From contig CAZQRW010000010.1 in NCBI GenBank assembly GCA_964596115.1, positions 1 to 39,429 of the forward strand: a DNA stretch of 39,429 bases, given 5' to 3'. Numbering within the stretch: the stretch's first letter is position 1; every line of letters begins with the position of its first letter. Position numbers and translations under genes: made by a program. Shown here one piece after another: positions 1-8,313 of this stretch. Below the pieces are notes generated by a model that saw only the letters and a list, made by a program, of their open reading frames with translations, did no database searches and was not told where the DNA came from. The DNA is from CAZQRW01 sp964596115 (GTDB lineage Bacteria > Hydrothermota > UBA3072 > B12-G15).

Positions 1-23
1 GGAGATATATTTTACTATTTTCG

Positions 24-80
24 TGTTGATTTTTAAATGAGGCAACGTATTATATATCATGTTGATTTTTAATGAGGCAA
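24..80. repeat. Two-copy 21-22 bp direct repeat upstream of the SLBB promoter
   Basis: A 22-nt unit at 24-45 (TGTTGATTTTTAAATGAGGC plus AA) recurs at 60-80 with one A deleted. The copies start 36 bp apart, and the second ends 9 bp before the -35 hexamer at 90. The spacing and position fit a tandem activator or repressor site. Only two copies are visible, and the window edge may hide more. Confidence 0.6.
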
Positions 81-89
81 ATCGTTTGC

Positions 90-117
90 TTGACAGAAAT
101 AAAAATTCAATTATAAT
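90..117 (+). promoter_or_regulatory. Sigma-70-type promoter of the SLBB/leuS unit
   Basis: A perfect TTGACA (90-95) and a perfect TATAAT (112-117) are separated by 16 bp. The predicted transcription start, about 7 nt after the -10, is near 124, and the first usable start codon is ATG 128. The 5' leader is therefore only a few nt and has no room for a Shine-Dalgarno site. The TTGCTTGACA context is also found at the promoter near 20270. Confidence 0.8.
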
Positions 118-127
118 GAAATGAATT

Positions 128-541
128 ATGATATATTTAATATTATTAGTAAATTACTCTGCTATTTCAAGTAATTTATCTGCAGAGGAAAAAGCGGCTT
201 TCGTGTATATCCAGGTTTGGGGCAAGGTCAGAAACCCTGGTATTTTTCAGGTTCCACCAAATACAAATATCCTGGAAGCCATTTCCTTTGCAGGAGGTCC
301 ATTGCCAAGTGCTGATCTCAACAGGGTTAAACTTATACGTGCAGAGGGTAAAGTGAGAGTTATTAATATTTCTAAAATACTGAAGGGGAAGGCGGATAGT
401 TTAGCAATACTTTTTCCAGGCGATATTGTTATAATTCCTCAATCTGCGACTTCTAAATTATACGACATTCTGAGGGTAATGAGTATGATAGCAGGATCGC
501 TCGGTGCACTTGCAATTGCTTACCAGACCTGGAGGAAATAA
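128..541 (+). CDS. SLBB-domain protein, export-type (Wza-like soluble ligand-binding beta-grasp)
   Basis: A 137-residue protein. The hydrophobic N-terminus (residues 1-19) could be a signal peptide or membrane anchor. Residues 26-105 look like one SLBB domain: a V-x-G-x-V-x-x-P-G-x-F strand-turn, an I-L-E-A-I-x-x-A-G-G helix and an F-P-G-D-I-V-I-I-P end. A short hydrophobic stretch (about 113-133) sits at the C-terminus. SLBB domains are best known from outer-membrane polysaccharide export channels and ComEA-like proteins, but this protein lacks the Wza polysaccharide-export domain, so a channel role is not supported. ATG 128 is chosen because the promoter lies just upstream and the earlier ATGs at 116 and 121 soon run into stops. 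Its TAA overlaps the ATG of the small ORF at 541. No capsule genes are adjacent. Confidence 0.75.
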   Translation: MIYLILLVNYSAISSNLSAEEKAAFVYIQVWGKVRNPGIFQVPPNTNILEAISFAGGPLPSADLNRVKLIRAEGKVRVINISKILKGKADSLAILFPGDIVIIPQSATSKLYDILRVMSMIAGSLGALAIAYQTWRK

Positions 542-609
542 TGGATATAAGAAAAGATAATTTTATCTTAGAATATATCGCTGTTTTTAATGGAGAAAAA
601 GGGGGTTAA
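541..609 (+). CDS. Small ORF, 22 codons, translationally coupled, unknown function
   Basis: The ORF starts at an ATG overlapping the TAA stop of the SLBB gene (TAATG) and ends with TAA at 607-609, one base before the next gene's ATG at 611. GGAGG at 531-535 lies five bases before the ATG, a stronger ribosome site than most genes here have. The product starts M-D-I-R-K-D and ends G-E-K-G-G; it is mostly polar with a short I-L-E-Y-I-A-V-F stretch. I recognise no family. It may be a real microprotein, or a translated leader that carries ribosomes to the site for the next gene. No homologue is known to me, so confidence is moderate. Confidence 0.45.
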   Translation: MDIRKDNFILEYIAVFNGEKGG

Positions 610-610
610 T

Positions 611-1699
611 ATGTTAAAAAAAGCACTTATTCTTGGTATAGCTGGATTCGTTATTGTTTACGGTCTTTTCTATTATAAAGAAATGAAACCTACCAATAAC
701 ACTTCGAAGATATTAGAAGACAGGTTTATAAGCTCGTGGGTGCATACCGCTGATCTCCTATCTTATATTGTAAAGGACGGTGTTTCTGACGAAGATGAGA
801 TAGTAACCTCTACTATTTTATCGATGTTTTCAAAAAAGATTACTGGGAGCGATTATATTACTATAATTTCTAATGATGAAACTATTCTGGCTGATCTTGA
901 TACAGCAAAGGTTTTACAGAAATTTACAGGTCCTGTATTGCCAGGTAAATCTTCAAAGATTACAGAGAATAAGGATAATATAGATATAGGGGTTCCTGTA
1001 ATGTCAGCAGGGCAAAAAGTTGGTGAAGTCCATATTGGGCTTTCAAAAACGAAAGTATTTCCTACAGCCCAAAAAAATCCAATGGATAATGTTATGTTTG
1101 GGGGAATTGCCTTTGTAATCTTCTTCTTGATTGGATTAGTTATTGCAAAGGGAGGTGGTAAATCTGTTGCATCATCTGAAAAATTACAAGAAGAACTTGA
1201 ACGTTTAAAGGATACTGTTAGCAGTCTTCATGAGGAGGAGACTAATCTGTCAGAAATTATTGAAAAGAAAAAAACAGAAATGGCTGATATAGAAAAGGAA
1301 ATAAAAGACAAGGAAGAAGAAATTAATAAGGTCAACGAAGAATATATGAAAATCAGTGAGAAGAAATCAGCAGTAGAATCAATAAATAAACAATTAGAAG
1401 AATTGAACGCAAGTCTTGAAGAGAAAAAAAAGGAATTAGCATCTATTCAAAAAGAGATTGAAGAAAGGGCTAAAGTTACTCCTAAGGGCGAAGAAGAGGT
1501 ATTGATCTCAAATATAATTGGAGAAGATGAGATTGAAAGCAGGGTTGAAGAAAAGAAAAAACAGGAAGTAGAATTAACTCAGAGAATTGTTGCCAAAAGA
1601 AGAGAAGAGATAGCCCTTTCCGCAAGGATAGAGGCTAAAAGAAAAGAATTAATAGAGCTTGAGAGAAAAATAGAAGAACTCAAGGGTAAATCATCATAG
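611..1699 (+). CDS. Two-pass membrane protein with extracytoplasmic sensor-like domain and long coiled-coil tail
   Basis: A 362-residue protein from ATG 611, which is preceded by an AAGGGGG ribosome site; an in-frame ATG at 590 is less likely. A first membrane helix spans about residues 4-20. The extracytoplasmic region, about 25-155, ends in a Cache/PAS-like pattern (I-G-V-P-V...G-x-K-V-G-E-V-H-I-G-L-S). A second helix spans about 161-181. From about 189 to the end it is almost continuous heptad-rich coiled coil with many E and K. This is the topology of a transmembrane receptor, but no HAMP, kinase, GGDEF or methyl-accepting signalling domain is present. It lies between an SLBB gene and leuS. 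The function is unknown, and the Cache assignment is only a pattern resemblance. Confidence 0.7.
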   Translation: MLKKALILGIAGFVIVYGLFYYKEMKPTNNTSKILEDRFISSWVHTADLLSYIVKDGVSDEDEIVTSTILSMFSKKITGSDYITIISNDETILADLDTAKVLQKFTGPVLPGKSSKITENKDNIDIGVPVMSAGQKVGEVHIGLSKTKVFPTAQKNPMDNVMFGGIAFVIFFLIGLVIAKGGGKSVASSEKLQEELERLKDTVSSLHEEETNLSEIIEKKKTEMADIEKEIKDKEEEINKVNEEYMKISEKKSAVESINKQLEELNASLEEKKKELASIQKEIEERAKVTPKGEEEVLISNIIGEDEIESRVEEKKKQEVELTQRIVAKRREEIALSARIEAKRKELIELERKIEELKGKSS

Positions 1700-1702
1700 A
1701 AT

Positions 1703-4129
1703 ATGGCAGTATATAATTTTAAAGAAATAGAAGAGAAATGGCGGGCAACGTGGGAAAAGATAAATCTTTTCAAAACACCAGAAAATCCAAAGAAGAAATA
1801 TTATCTCTTAGAGATGTATGCATATACATCTGGAGATATTCATATGGGGCATTTCCGCAATTATACCATTGGGGATGTTGTGTGGAGATATAAAAAGATG
1901 AAAGGGTATGATATACTTCATCCATTCGGTTGGGATGCCTTTGGTTTACCTGCAGAGGAAGCCGCTATTAAAAGAGGTGTAAGCCCTAAGGATTGGACCT
2001 ATAGTAACATAAAAAATTCAAGGAGTACACTAAAAAGGCTTGGAATAAGCTATGATTGGAAAAGAGAGGTTATTACTGCTGACCCCAAATATTACAAGTG
2101 GACTCAGTGGCTTTTCATTAAGCTTTACGAAAATGGATTAGTTTACAGGAAGAGTTCCTTTGTAAATTGGTGTGAGAATTGCAAAACGGTTCTTGCAAAT
2201 GAACAGGTAATAGGTGGGAAATGCTGGAGATGCAATACACCTGTTATTAAAAAGGAAATGGAACAATGGTATATTAAGATTACTGCTTATTCAGAAGAAC
2301 TTCTTGAGGGTCTAAATCGCCTGGATGGATGGCCAGAAAATGTAAAAATTATGCAGAGGAACTGGATTGGCAAAAGTGTGGGTACAGAGATAGACTTCGA
2401 GACTGAAACAGGCAAAAAATTAAGCGTATTTACAACAAGGGCAGATACTATATTTGGCGTTACCTTTATGTCTGTTGCCCCGGAGCATCCATTTGCGAGG
2501 TCTATTGTTAAAGAAGAAGTTAAACAATATATACATAACGCCTTACTATTGAGCGAAATAGATAGAACAAGTGAAGAACACGAAAAAACAGGTGTGTTTT
2601 CAGGCAAATATGCAATTCACCCAATTACAGGGAAAAAAATCCCAATATTTATAGCAGATTATGTGCTCTCAAGTTATGGTACAGGGGCTGTAATGGGGGT
2701 CCCTGCTCATGATCAGAGGGATTTCGAGTTCGCTAAAAAATATAACCTTCCTATTCATGTTGTGGTTAGACCAATAGATCATAATTTAATTACAAAAGAT
2801 CTTGACCAGGCATTTGAGGGTTACGGTATTATGACAAATTCCGGAGAATTTAGTGGTCTTAAATCAGAAGATGGTATGAAAAAGGTCACAGAATATCTCG
2901 AGAAAATAGGGAAGGGAAGACCAAAAACCAGTTATAAGCTCCGAGATTGGTTGGTGTCACGCCAAAGGTATTGGGGAGCCCCGATTCCTATGATCCATTG
3001 TGATAAATGTGGTGTTTTTCCCGTTGACGAGAAGGACCTTCCTGTTCTTTTACCTGATGATTCTACTGTTAACTTTCTTCCTTCAGGACGTTCACCTTTG
3101 GCTGACAGTAAAGAATTTTACAATATTAAATGTCCTCTGTGTGGGGGCCCTGCACACAGGGATCCTGACACAATGGATACTTTCGTTGATTCTGCCTGGT
3201 ATAATCTAAGATATTATGATCCTAATAATGATACAGAAATATTTGATAAAAAAGAGGCTAATAAATGGCATCCAATTGATTTATATATTGGTGGGGTAGA
3301 GCATGCTACAGGTCATTTAATATATTTTAGGTTTATTAACAAATTTTTATATAAGCTTGGGTTCTTGAAAAATGATGAGCCTTCGCTGGGTCTGTTTAAC
3401 CATGGAATGGTACTGGATGAAAATGGAGATGTTATGTCAAAATCAAAGGGAAATGTCATAAGTCCTGTTAAGCTAATGGATTCTATCGGTGTGGACGCTG
3501 CGCGGATCGCAATGCTATTTTCTGCGCCTCCTGAAAGGGAAATTCTATGGTCGGCAAAAGGGGTGAGAGGAGCAGAGAGATTTCTTGACAGGGTCTATAG
3601 GCTTTTGAATCCCTATCTTAAAAAGGGAAGTTTTACTCCAAACAAAGACTCTGAACTGTACAAAAAGATAGAAGAGACGGTTAGGCTTGTAACAATAGAC
3701 ATAGAGAATATGAAATTTAATACTGCAATAGCTTTTTTAATGGAATGCCTTAACACCTTCAGTAAATATAATGAAAAGGGTGACGAGACATATATATATG
3801 CAGCAAAAAAATTCACACTGTTGCTTGGTGTATTTGCACCGTTTATTGCAGAAGAATTGTATGAAAAATTTGGTACGAAAGATAGCGTCTTTTTAGAAGA
3901 ATGGCCAGAGTACGATAAAGATGCAGTTAAAGAAGAAGAGGTAACAATAGTTGTACAGGTAAATGGTAAATTACGTGGGAGACTTAACATGCCAGCTGGT
4001 TCTTCTAAAGAATCTGTGTTAGAACTTGCAAAACAAATTGATTCAGTTAAGAAATTCACTACCAATAGAGAATTCCAGAAGGTTATCTTTGTACCTGATA
4101 GGATTCTCAACATAGTTGTCTCTAAATAG
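1703..4129 (+). CDS. leuS: Leucyl-tRNA synthetase
   Basis: This 808-residue class Ia synthetase charges tRNA-Leu in the cytoplasm. The HIGH-type motif is H-M-G-H at 47-50 and the KMSKS-type loop is V-M-S-K-S at 577-581. Two probable zinc knuckles are visible: C157/C160 with C174/C177, and C433/C436 with C477/C480. The CP1 editing domain carries T-T-R-A-D-T-I-F-G and the G-T-G-A-V-M-G-V-P-A-H-D-x-R-D signature, so proofreading should be intact. The length is normal for bacterial LeuRS (about 800-880). The ATG lies three bases after the preceding stop, so expression is probably coupled to the coiled-coil gene. It is the last gene before a 179-bp intergenic region. Confidence 0.98.
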   Translation: MAVYNFKEIEEKWRATWEKINLFKTPENPKKKYYLLEMYAYTSGDIHMGHFRNYTIGDVVWRYKKMKGYDILHPFGWDAFGLPAEEAAIKRGVSPKDWTYSNIKNSRSTLKRLGISYDWKREVITADPKYYKWTQWLFIKLYENGLVYRKSSFVNWCENCKTVLANEQVIGGKCWRCNTPVIKKEMEQWYIKITAYSEELLEGLNRLDGWPENVKIMQRNWIGKSVGTEIDFETETGKKLSVFTTRADTIFGVTFMSVAPEHPFARSIVKEEVKQYIHNALLLSEIDRTSEEHEKTGVFSGKYAIHPITGKKIPIFIADYVLSSYGTGAVMGVPAHDQRDFEFAKKYNLPIHVVVRPIDHNLITKDLDQAFEGYGIMTNSGEFSGLKSEDGMKKVTEYLEKIGKGRPKTSYKLRDWLVSRQRYWGAPIPMIHCDKCGVFPVDEKDLPVLLPDDSTVNFLPSGRSPLADSKEFYNIKCPLCGGPAHRDPDTMDTFVDSAWYNLRYYDPNNDTEIFDKKEANKWHPIDLYIGGVEHATGHLIYFRFINKFLYKLGFLKNDEPSLGLFNHGMVLDENGDVMSKSKGNVISPVKLMDSIGVDAARIAMLFSAPPEREILWSAKGVRGAERFLDRVYRLLNPYLKKGSFTPNKDSELYKKIEETVRLVTIDIENMKFNTAIAFLMECLNTFSKYNEKGDETYIYAAKKFTLLLGVFAPFIAEELYEKFGTKDSVFLEEWPEYDKDAVKEEEVTIVVQVNGKLRGRLNMPAGSSKESVLELAKQIDSVKKFTTNREFQKVIFVPDRILNIVVSK

Positions 4130-4308
4130 ATTAACTTTATGGAAACTGAGTAGGGTGTGATAAAAAGGTATAACAGTTATTTGAATATATAAGTTTACAT
4201 AATATATATTATCAGACATTTTAATATCCGTAAATTGTTGCCCATATTCATTATAAATACATAAAATTACAGCACTTGACAATTCTTCACTTTGTCTTAA
4301 ACTTCCTT
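4130..4308. other. Intergenic region between leuS and the M16 peptidase gene
   Basis: This 179-bp AT-rich stretch contains the promoter of the next unit at its right end. I see no convincing hairpin-plus-T-run terminator for leuS, no RNA gene and no conserved small ORF. Confidence 0.5.
4276..4303 (+). promoter_or_regulatory. Promoter of the M16 peptidase/aminotransferase unit
   Basis: TTGACA (4276-4281), a 16-bp spacer and a weak -10, TAAACT (4298-4303), lie five bases before ATG 4309. The predicted start of transcription falls on or next to that ATG, so the message should be leaderless. The TTG inside the -35 is in frame with the gene but should not be read as its start codon. Confidence 0.65.
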
Positions 4309-5571
4309 ATGGCTAATATGAAAGAAGAAAAAATTTCCATACAGAAACTCAAATCAGGCGCAACTCTTGTAAGTGAATCAGTTCCATCTGCAAAGAGTAT
4401 CTATGTTGCCTTCTACATAAAGGCAGGTTCTGTTGATGAAAATAAAGACCTGAATGGCATTTCTCACCTCATTGAACATTCTACCTTTAAGGGCACCAGA
4501 AATTACTCTGGTAGAAGTATCTCAACCATCATTGAAAATAAGGGTGGTTTCCTGGATGCCTTCACCTCTACGGAATATACCAGTTATTACGGAGCAGTTT
4601 TAACCGAGGATAAAGAAATACTTCTTGATATACTTACAGACCTTGTCTTCTATCCTTCATTTGACTGGCAGGAAATTCGGAATGAAAAACTTGTAATCTA
4701 TGAAGAAATAAAAGGCATTATGGATTCACCCGATCATACATTGCTCCAAAAGGCATATGAAGCCGTTTTTGGGCCTGATTCTTCATTAGCGCTACCGGTT
4801 GAAGGTAAAATAGAAAGTATCAGAAGCCTTACTCGAAAGGATATTTTGGGTTACTGGAAGCAACACTATACTCCAGAAAATCTTATTATTTCGGCTACTG
4901 GTAATTTCAAGAGTAATGAATTATTAAAATTTTTTAATAAAATCCTCCCTGCAAAAACAGAAGCGAAAAATCACTCCTATCGGAAGCAACTAACACCACA
5001 AAACAACAGTAAGATTATAAACATTTCAAATAAAAAACATCTGCATCAAGTATACGTTGCCGTATCAAGGCCCGCATTCCCATATGCAGATAAGAGAAGA
5101 CTTCCCCTTCTAATAGTAAATACCGTTCTTGGCTCTGGGATGTCATCCCTTCTTTTTCAGAAATTCAGAGAAGAAAACCCCTTGGTTTACTCAATTACTT
5201 CCTTTGCAAATCTTTATAAAGAAAAAGGGATCTTCGGGGTATATTTTTCTACGAGCAAAAAGAATCTAAACAAATCTCTGAAATTACTGAAGAATATCTT
5301 CAATGATTTTACCATTGATAAAGAAAACCTCGAAAGGGTCAAAAATAGAATAAAAGGTTCTCTATTACTTAGTCTTGAAGCGCTTGAGACAAAACTATCA
5401 TACAATTTTAAGCAGCTATTTTATACAGGAAAAATAAAATCTGCTGATGAATTTGTAAAGGAACTTAACAGTATAACAATGGATGAAGTAAACGAACTTA
5501 AAGATGAACTTCTTCAAACAGATAATTATCATTTAAATGTTGTTGGGAGCGTGAAAGATGTTATTTGGTAA
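4309..5571 (+). CDS. M16-family zinc metallopeptidase (processing-peptidase type)
   Basis: A 420-residue protein of the pitrilysin/mitochondrial-processing-peptidase family. The inverted zinc motif H-L-I-E-H is at 53-57, and the third zinc ligand is E133 in L-V-I-Y-E-E-I, about the expected 76 residues later. An N-terminal catalytic M16 domain is followed by an M16_C-like domain (residues about 180-360), the size of a single-chain dimeric processing peptidase. There is no signal peptide, so it is probably cytoplasmic. I chose ATG 4309 because the promoter -10 is just upstream; ATG 4318 is an alternative. It heads the unit containing the two aminotransferase paralogues, dut and envelope genes, and overlaps the next gene by 14 bp. 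Natural substrates are unknown. Confidence 0.9.
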   Translation: MANMKEEKISIQKLKSGATLVSESVPSAKSIYVAFYIKAGSVDENKDLNGISHLIEHSTFKGTRNYSGRSISTIIENKGGFLDAFTSTEYTSYYGAVLTEDKEILLDILTDLVFYPSFDWQEIRNEKLVIYEEIKGIMDSPDHTLLQKAYEAVFGPDSSLALPVEGKIESIRSLTRKDILGYWKQHYTPENLIISATGNFKSNELLKFFNKILPAKTEAKNHSYRKQLTPQNNSKIINISNKKHLHQVYVAVSRPAFPYADKRRLPLLIVNTVLGSGMSSLLFQKFREENPLVYSITSFANLYKEKGIFGVYFSTSKKNLNKSLKLLKNIFNDFTIDKENLERVKNRIKGSLLLSLEALETKLSYNFKQLFYTGKIKSADEFVKELNSITMDEVNELKDELLQTDNYHLNVVGSVKDVIW

Positions 5572-6703
5572 TAAAAAAACTTCCAGAAGGGCGTTTATAA
5601 TGAATAAACCACCTTTGTTTTTTTATCTCAGGGATCTAATAAATATAAGAAAAGAAGGGATTGAATTAATAAATCTATACTCATTAAATCCAGTAAAAAA
5701 GACGGATACTAAACCACTCCCGATTCACACTGAATTTGAGCTTGTAAACTTGTATAGAGAAAGTTTTAACATTCCCCAGGAGGTTGAAACCATCATTTTT
5801 CCTGATTATACATCGGCATTATCTGTACTTTTGTTTACTTTTATGGATTTAAATGATGAAATAGTAATACCGGAACCACTCCCCTACTCTCTCAGAGGAC
5901 TTCTTGATTTCGTTGGGGTTAGACCAATTCCTATTGAAACATTTATTTCCAATGGATTTAAAATACCTCTCAGAGATGTAATCGAGCCAAAGATAACGCC
6001 AAGGATGAAGGTTCTTTTTTACTCTAACCCCCAGATACCAACAGGGACTATTTACTCTCAAGAAGAGATGGAAAGAATGCTATTTATCGCTATGAATTAC
6101 AATAGCTTAGTTATATCAGACGAAACCTACCGATTTACAACAAAAAAAGATGTTCCTTCCCTTAATAACCTTGTCAAAACCTATCCAATGGCAATATCTA
6201 TAGACACCTTTGCAAGTTATTTTGGTTCCTCAAAAATTGTTTTTATAAATGTTGGGAATGGTCTTTCACCTGTTATAAAATCCTTTAGGGATTCACTTTT
6301 TTCTATGACAGATAAAGAAATGTCAATTGCAGCAGGTGTGGTTTCTTCATCTCTTGAAAGGATTCAAAAGGCTCAGGAACTTTTATCTGAAAAAAGAGAG
6401 GTGATAGGTGAGATAGTAGAAGACTCAGAAGAACTTTTCTCAATGAGGACTGAAGCGGGGGTTTCCGTTGTTTTGAAACTAGCTATTGACAATGCCGACA
6501 ATTTTGTTAATTATCTTCTTCGTGATTTCAGGGTCGATAATAAAACTATCTTTGCCCTCCCTTTATCTAAACTACTTATTGACGGTAAGAAGGGCAAAGA
6601 TCTTCTTGTAATAGATTACTATAATCTTTCCATTGATGAACTTCAAGAAGGTTTACACCTTCTCATTAAGGCTGTTGAAAGCTATAAAAAGGAGGTAAGA
6701 TGA
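5558..6703 (+). CDS. Pseudo-aminotransferase: fold type I paralogue without the PLP lysine
   Basis: A 381-residue protein that aligns over nearly its full length with the next gene's product (shared P-T-G-T-I-Y-x-x-E-E-M, S-D-E-x-Y-R, D-F-x-V-D-x-K-T). It has lost the catalytic apparatus. Where the sister has D-S-I-S-K-R-F, this has D-T-F-A-S-Y-F, with Ser220 in place of the Schiff-base lysine. The cofactor-phosphate loop G-G-S-E-A has become P-D-Y-T-S-A. The substrate-contacting Asn of N-N-P-T-G is lost (Q-I-P-T-G), and the carboxylate-binding Arg of V-R-I-A-F is hydrophobic here. The reading frame is intact, so this is selected divergence, not decay. Start: ATG 5558 has GGGAG eight bases upstream and overlaps the M16 gene; ATG 5600 (preceded by GAAGGG) fits the alignment equally well. 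A partner or regulator of the active paralogue is plausible. Confidence 0.8.
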   Translation: MLFGNKKTSRRAFIMNKPPLFFYLRDLINIRKEGIELINLYSLNPVKKTDTKPLPIHTEFELVNLYRESFNIPQEVETIIFPDYTSALSVLLFTFMDLNDEIVIPEPLPYSLRGLLDFVGVRPIPIETFISNGFKIPLRDVIEPKITPRMKVLFYSNPQIPTGTIYSQEEMERMLFIAMNYNSLVISDETYRFTTKKDVPSLNNLVKTYPMAISIDTFASYFGSSKIVFINVGNGLSPVIKSFRDSLFSMTDKEMSIAAGVVSSSLERIQKAQELLSEKREVIGEIVEDSEELFSMRTEAGVSVVLKLAIDNADNFVNYLLRDFRVDNKTIFALPLSKLLIDGKKGKDLLVIDYYNLSIDELQEGLHLLIKAVESYKKEVR

Positions 6704-7899
6704 AAATCTCAAAAAGAGGCACCTTTATAGCTGCGTCGCCTATTAGGCGCCTTATACCTATTGCAAATGCGGCTGAGGAGAGAGGAATAAAGGTTTACCA
6801 TCTGAATATAGGTCAACCGGATATTCCTACGCCTATACCTATTTTCAATGCTATAAAACAATTTGATAAAAAGGTTTTGCCTTACGGTCCTTCAGAGGGT
6901 CTAAAAGAATTAAGAATTGCAATTGCAGAATACCTAAAAGAGGATTACTTGATAGAAGTTTCTCCAAATGATGTATTTATTACTACTGGAGGGAGCGAGG
7001 CAATCATTTTTGCTATGGAGGCAATTGCTGATCCAGAGGATGAGATAATAGTATTTGAGCCGTTTTATACAAATTACAATGGATTTGCCTCAATGGCATC
7101 TGTAAAATTAGTGCCCGTTACACTTTCTGTGAAAAATGGATTCCATTTACCTCCAAAAAAGGACATAACGAAGATGATCACAAAAAAAACTAAAGGAATT
7201 CTTATATGCACTCCAAACAATCCTACGGGAACAATATATACAGAAGAAGAAATGAGAACGATCGTGGATATCTCTCTTGAATACGATTTGTGGGTCTTGT
7301 CCGATGAAGTTTACAGGGAATTCACATTTGATGGTAGAAAACATACAAGTATCCTCGAATTTACAGAAATTTCCGAAAGAGCAGTTATGCTTGACAGTAT
7401 TTCGAAGAGATTTAGTGCCTGTGGAGCAAGAATAGGCTATATTGTTACCAGAAATAGAGAACTCTGGAATACCATTTTGAAATTTGGACAGGCAAGATTA
7501 TGCCCTCCTACTGTTGAGCAACTGGGTGCTATTGCTGGTTTCAAGAACAGGAAAAAATTTATGCCTTCTATGATAAAGGAATATCAAGAAAGAAGAGATA
7601 TAGTATTTGACTATATTCAAAAAATAGAGGGTGCATTCACCCTTAAGCCTGAGGGTGCATTTTACACTGTTGTTAAACTACCTGTAAAAAATAGTGAAAA
7701 TTTTATAAAATGGATGCTCACAGATTTCAATGTAGACAAAAAGACAACTATGCTTTCACCTGCAAATGGTTTTTATGCAACCAGTGGGAAAGGCGAAGAT
7801 GAAGTAAGAATTGCATTTGTACTGAACGGTGGGGCACTTGAGGATGCAATGCGAATACTTCAAGCTGGTCTCAAAGAATATGCTAAAATTGAAGGTTAA
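6700..7899 (+). CDS. Class I/II aminotransferase, PLP-dependent (aspartate aminotransferase-like)
   Basis: A 399-residue fold type I aminotransferase with a complete active site: G-G-S-E-A cofactor loop, N-N-P-T-G-T, S-D-E-V-Y-R, Schiff-base Lys236 in D-S-I-S-K-R-F, and a C-terminal V-R-I-A-F arginine. The amino donor and acceptor cannot be read from sequence; the family includes aspartate, alanine and aromatic aminotransferases. The ATG overlaps the stop of the pseudo-aminotransferase (ATGA) and has a strong AAGGAGG ribosome site. The two paralogues are therefore translationally coupled and probably made in matched amounts. The 3' end overlaps dut by 20 bp. Confidence 0.92.
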   Translation: MKISKRGTFIAASPIRRLIPIANAAEERGIKVYHLNIGQPDIPTPIPIFNAIKQFDKKVLPYGPSEGLKELRIAIAEYLKEDYLIEVSPNDVFITTGGSEAIIFAMEAIADPEDEIIVFEPFYTNYNGFASMASVKLVPVTLSVKNGFHLPPKKDITKMITKKTKGILICTPNNPTGTIYTEEEMRTIVDISLEYDLWVLSDEVYREFTFDGRKHTSILEFTEISERAVMLDSISKRFSACGARIGYIVTRNRELWNTILKFGQARLCPPTVEQLGAIAGFKNRKKFMPSMIKEYQERRDIVFDYIQKIEGAFTLKPEGAFYTVVKLPVKNSENFIKWMLTDFNVDKKTTMLSPANGFYATSGKGEDEVRIAFVLNGGALEDAMRILQAGLKEYAKIEG

Positions 7900-8311
7900 A
7901 AGGATACGAAAAGATATTATCTTACCTGAGTATAAAACTGAGGGCGCCTCAGGTTTTGACCTTTCTTCTTCTATTGATTCTCTTTTAAAGGCAGGTAAAT
8001 TTGCAGTAATTCCAACCGGATTAATAATTGAAGTCCCCCCTGGATATGAAGCACAAGTCAGACCAAGGAGTGGCCTTGCTGCAAATAATGGAATTGGTGT
8101 TCTTAATACCCCCGGAACCATAGATTCTGACTATAGAGGAGAAATAAAAATTGTTCTATTTAATTTTTCAGATAAGGATTTTCATATTCGAAAGGGCGAC
8201 AGAATAGCACAGATGGTTATTTCAAAGATCGAAAGGGTTAAAATTATTGAAGTAGAAAATATCAGTGGTTCAGAGAGAGGAACTCAAGGGTTTGGCTCTA
8301 CTGGAATTTAA
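7880..8311 (+). CDS. dut: dUTP diphosphatase (trimeric dUTPase)
   Basis: A 143-residue enzyme that hydrolyses dUTP to dUMP and pyrophosphate, keeping uracil out of DNA and feeding thymidylate synthesis. The trimeric-family motifs are present: G-A-S-G-F-D-L, P-R-S-G-L-A, the long G-T-I-D-S-D-Y-R-G stretch with the catalytic aspartate, and the C-terminal R-G-T-Q-G-F-G-S-T-G arm that closes over the active site. ATG 7880 gives the usual family N-terminus; an upstream in-frame ATG at 7829 lies deep inside the aminotransferase gene. It overlaps that gene by 20 bp and ends two bases before the acyltransferase. Confidence 0.95.
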   Translation: MLKLKVKRIRKDIILPEYKTEGASGFDLSSSIDSLLKAGKFAVIPTGLIIEVPPGYEAQVRPRSGLAANNGIGVLNTPGTIDSDYRGEIKIVLFNFSDKDFHIRKGDRIAQMVISKIERVKIIEVENISGSERGTQGFGSTGI

Positions 8312-8313
8312 TT

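Noticed and set aside
24..80. CRISPR array
   Set aside because: There are only two 21-22 bp units with a 14-bp spacer between them and no cas genes. Period and size do not fit CRISPR.
590..610. ATG 590 as start of the coiled-coil protein
   Set aside because: ATG 611 has AAGGGGG at the proper distance and begins directly at the membrane helix; ATG 590 has no good site.
4276..4308. TTG 4276 as start of the M16 peptidase
   Set aside because: It is part of a consensus -35 hexamer, and the added residues are not family-like; the predicted transcript begins near 4309.
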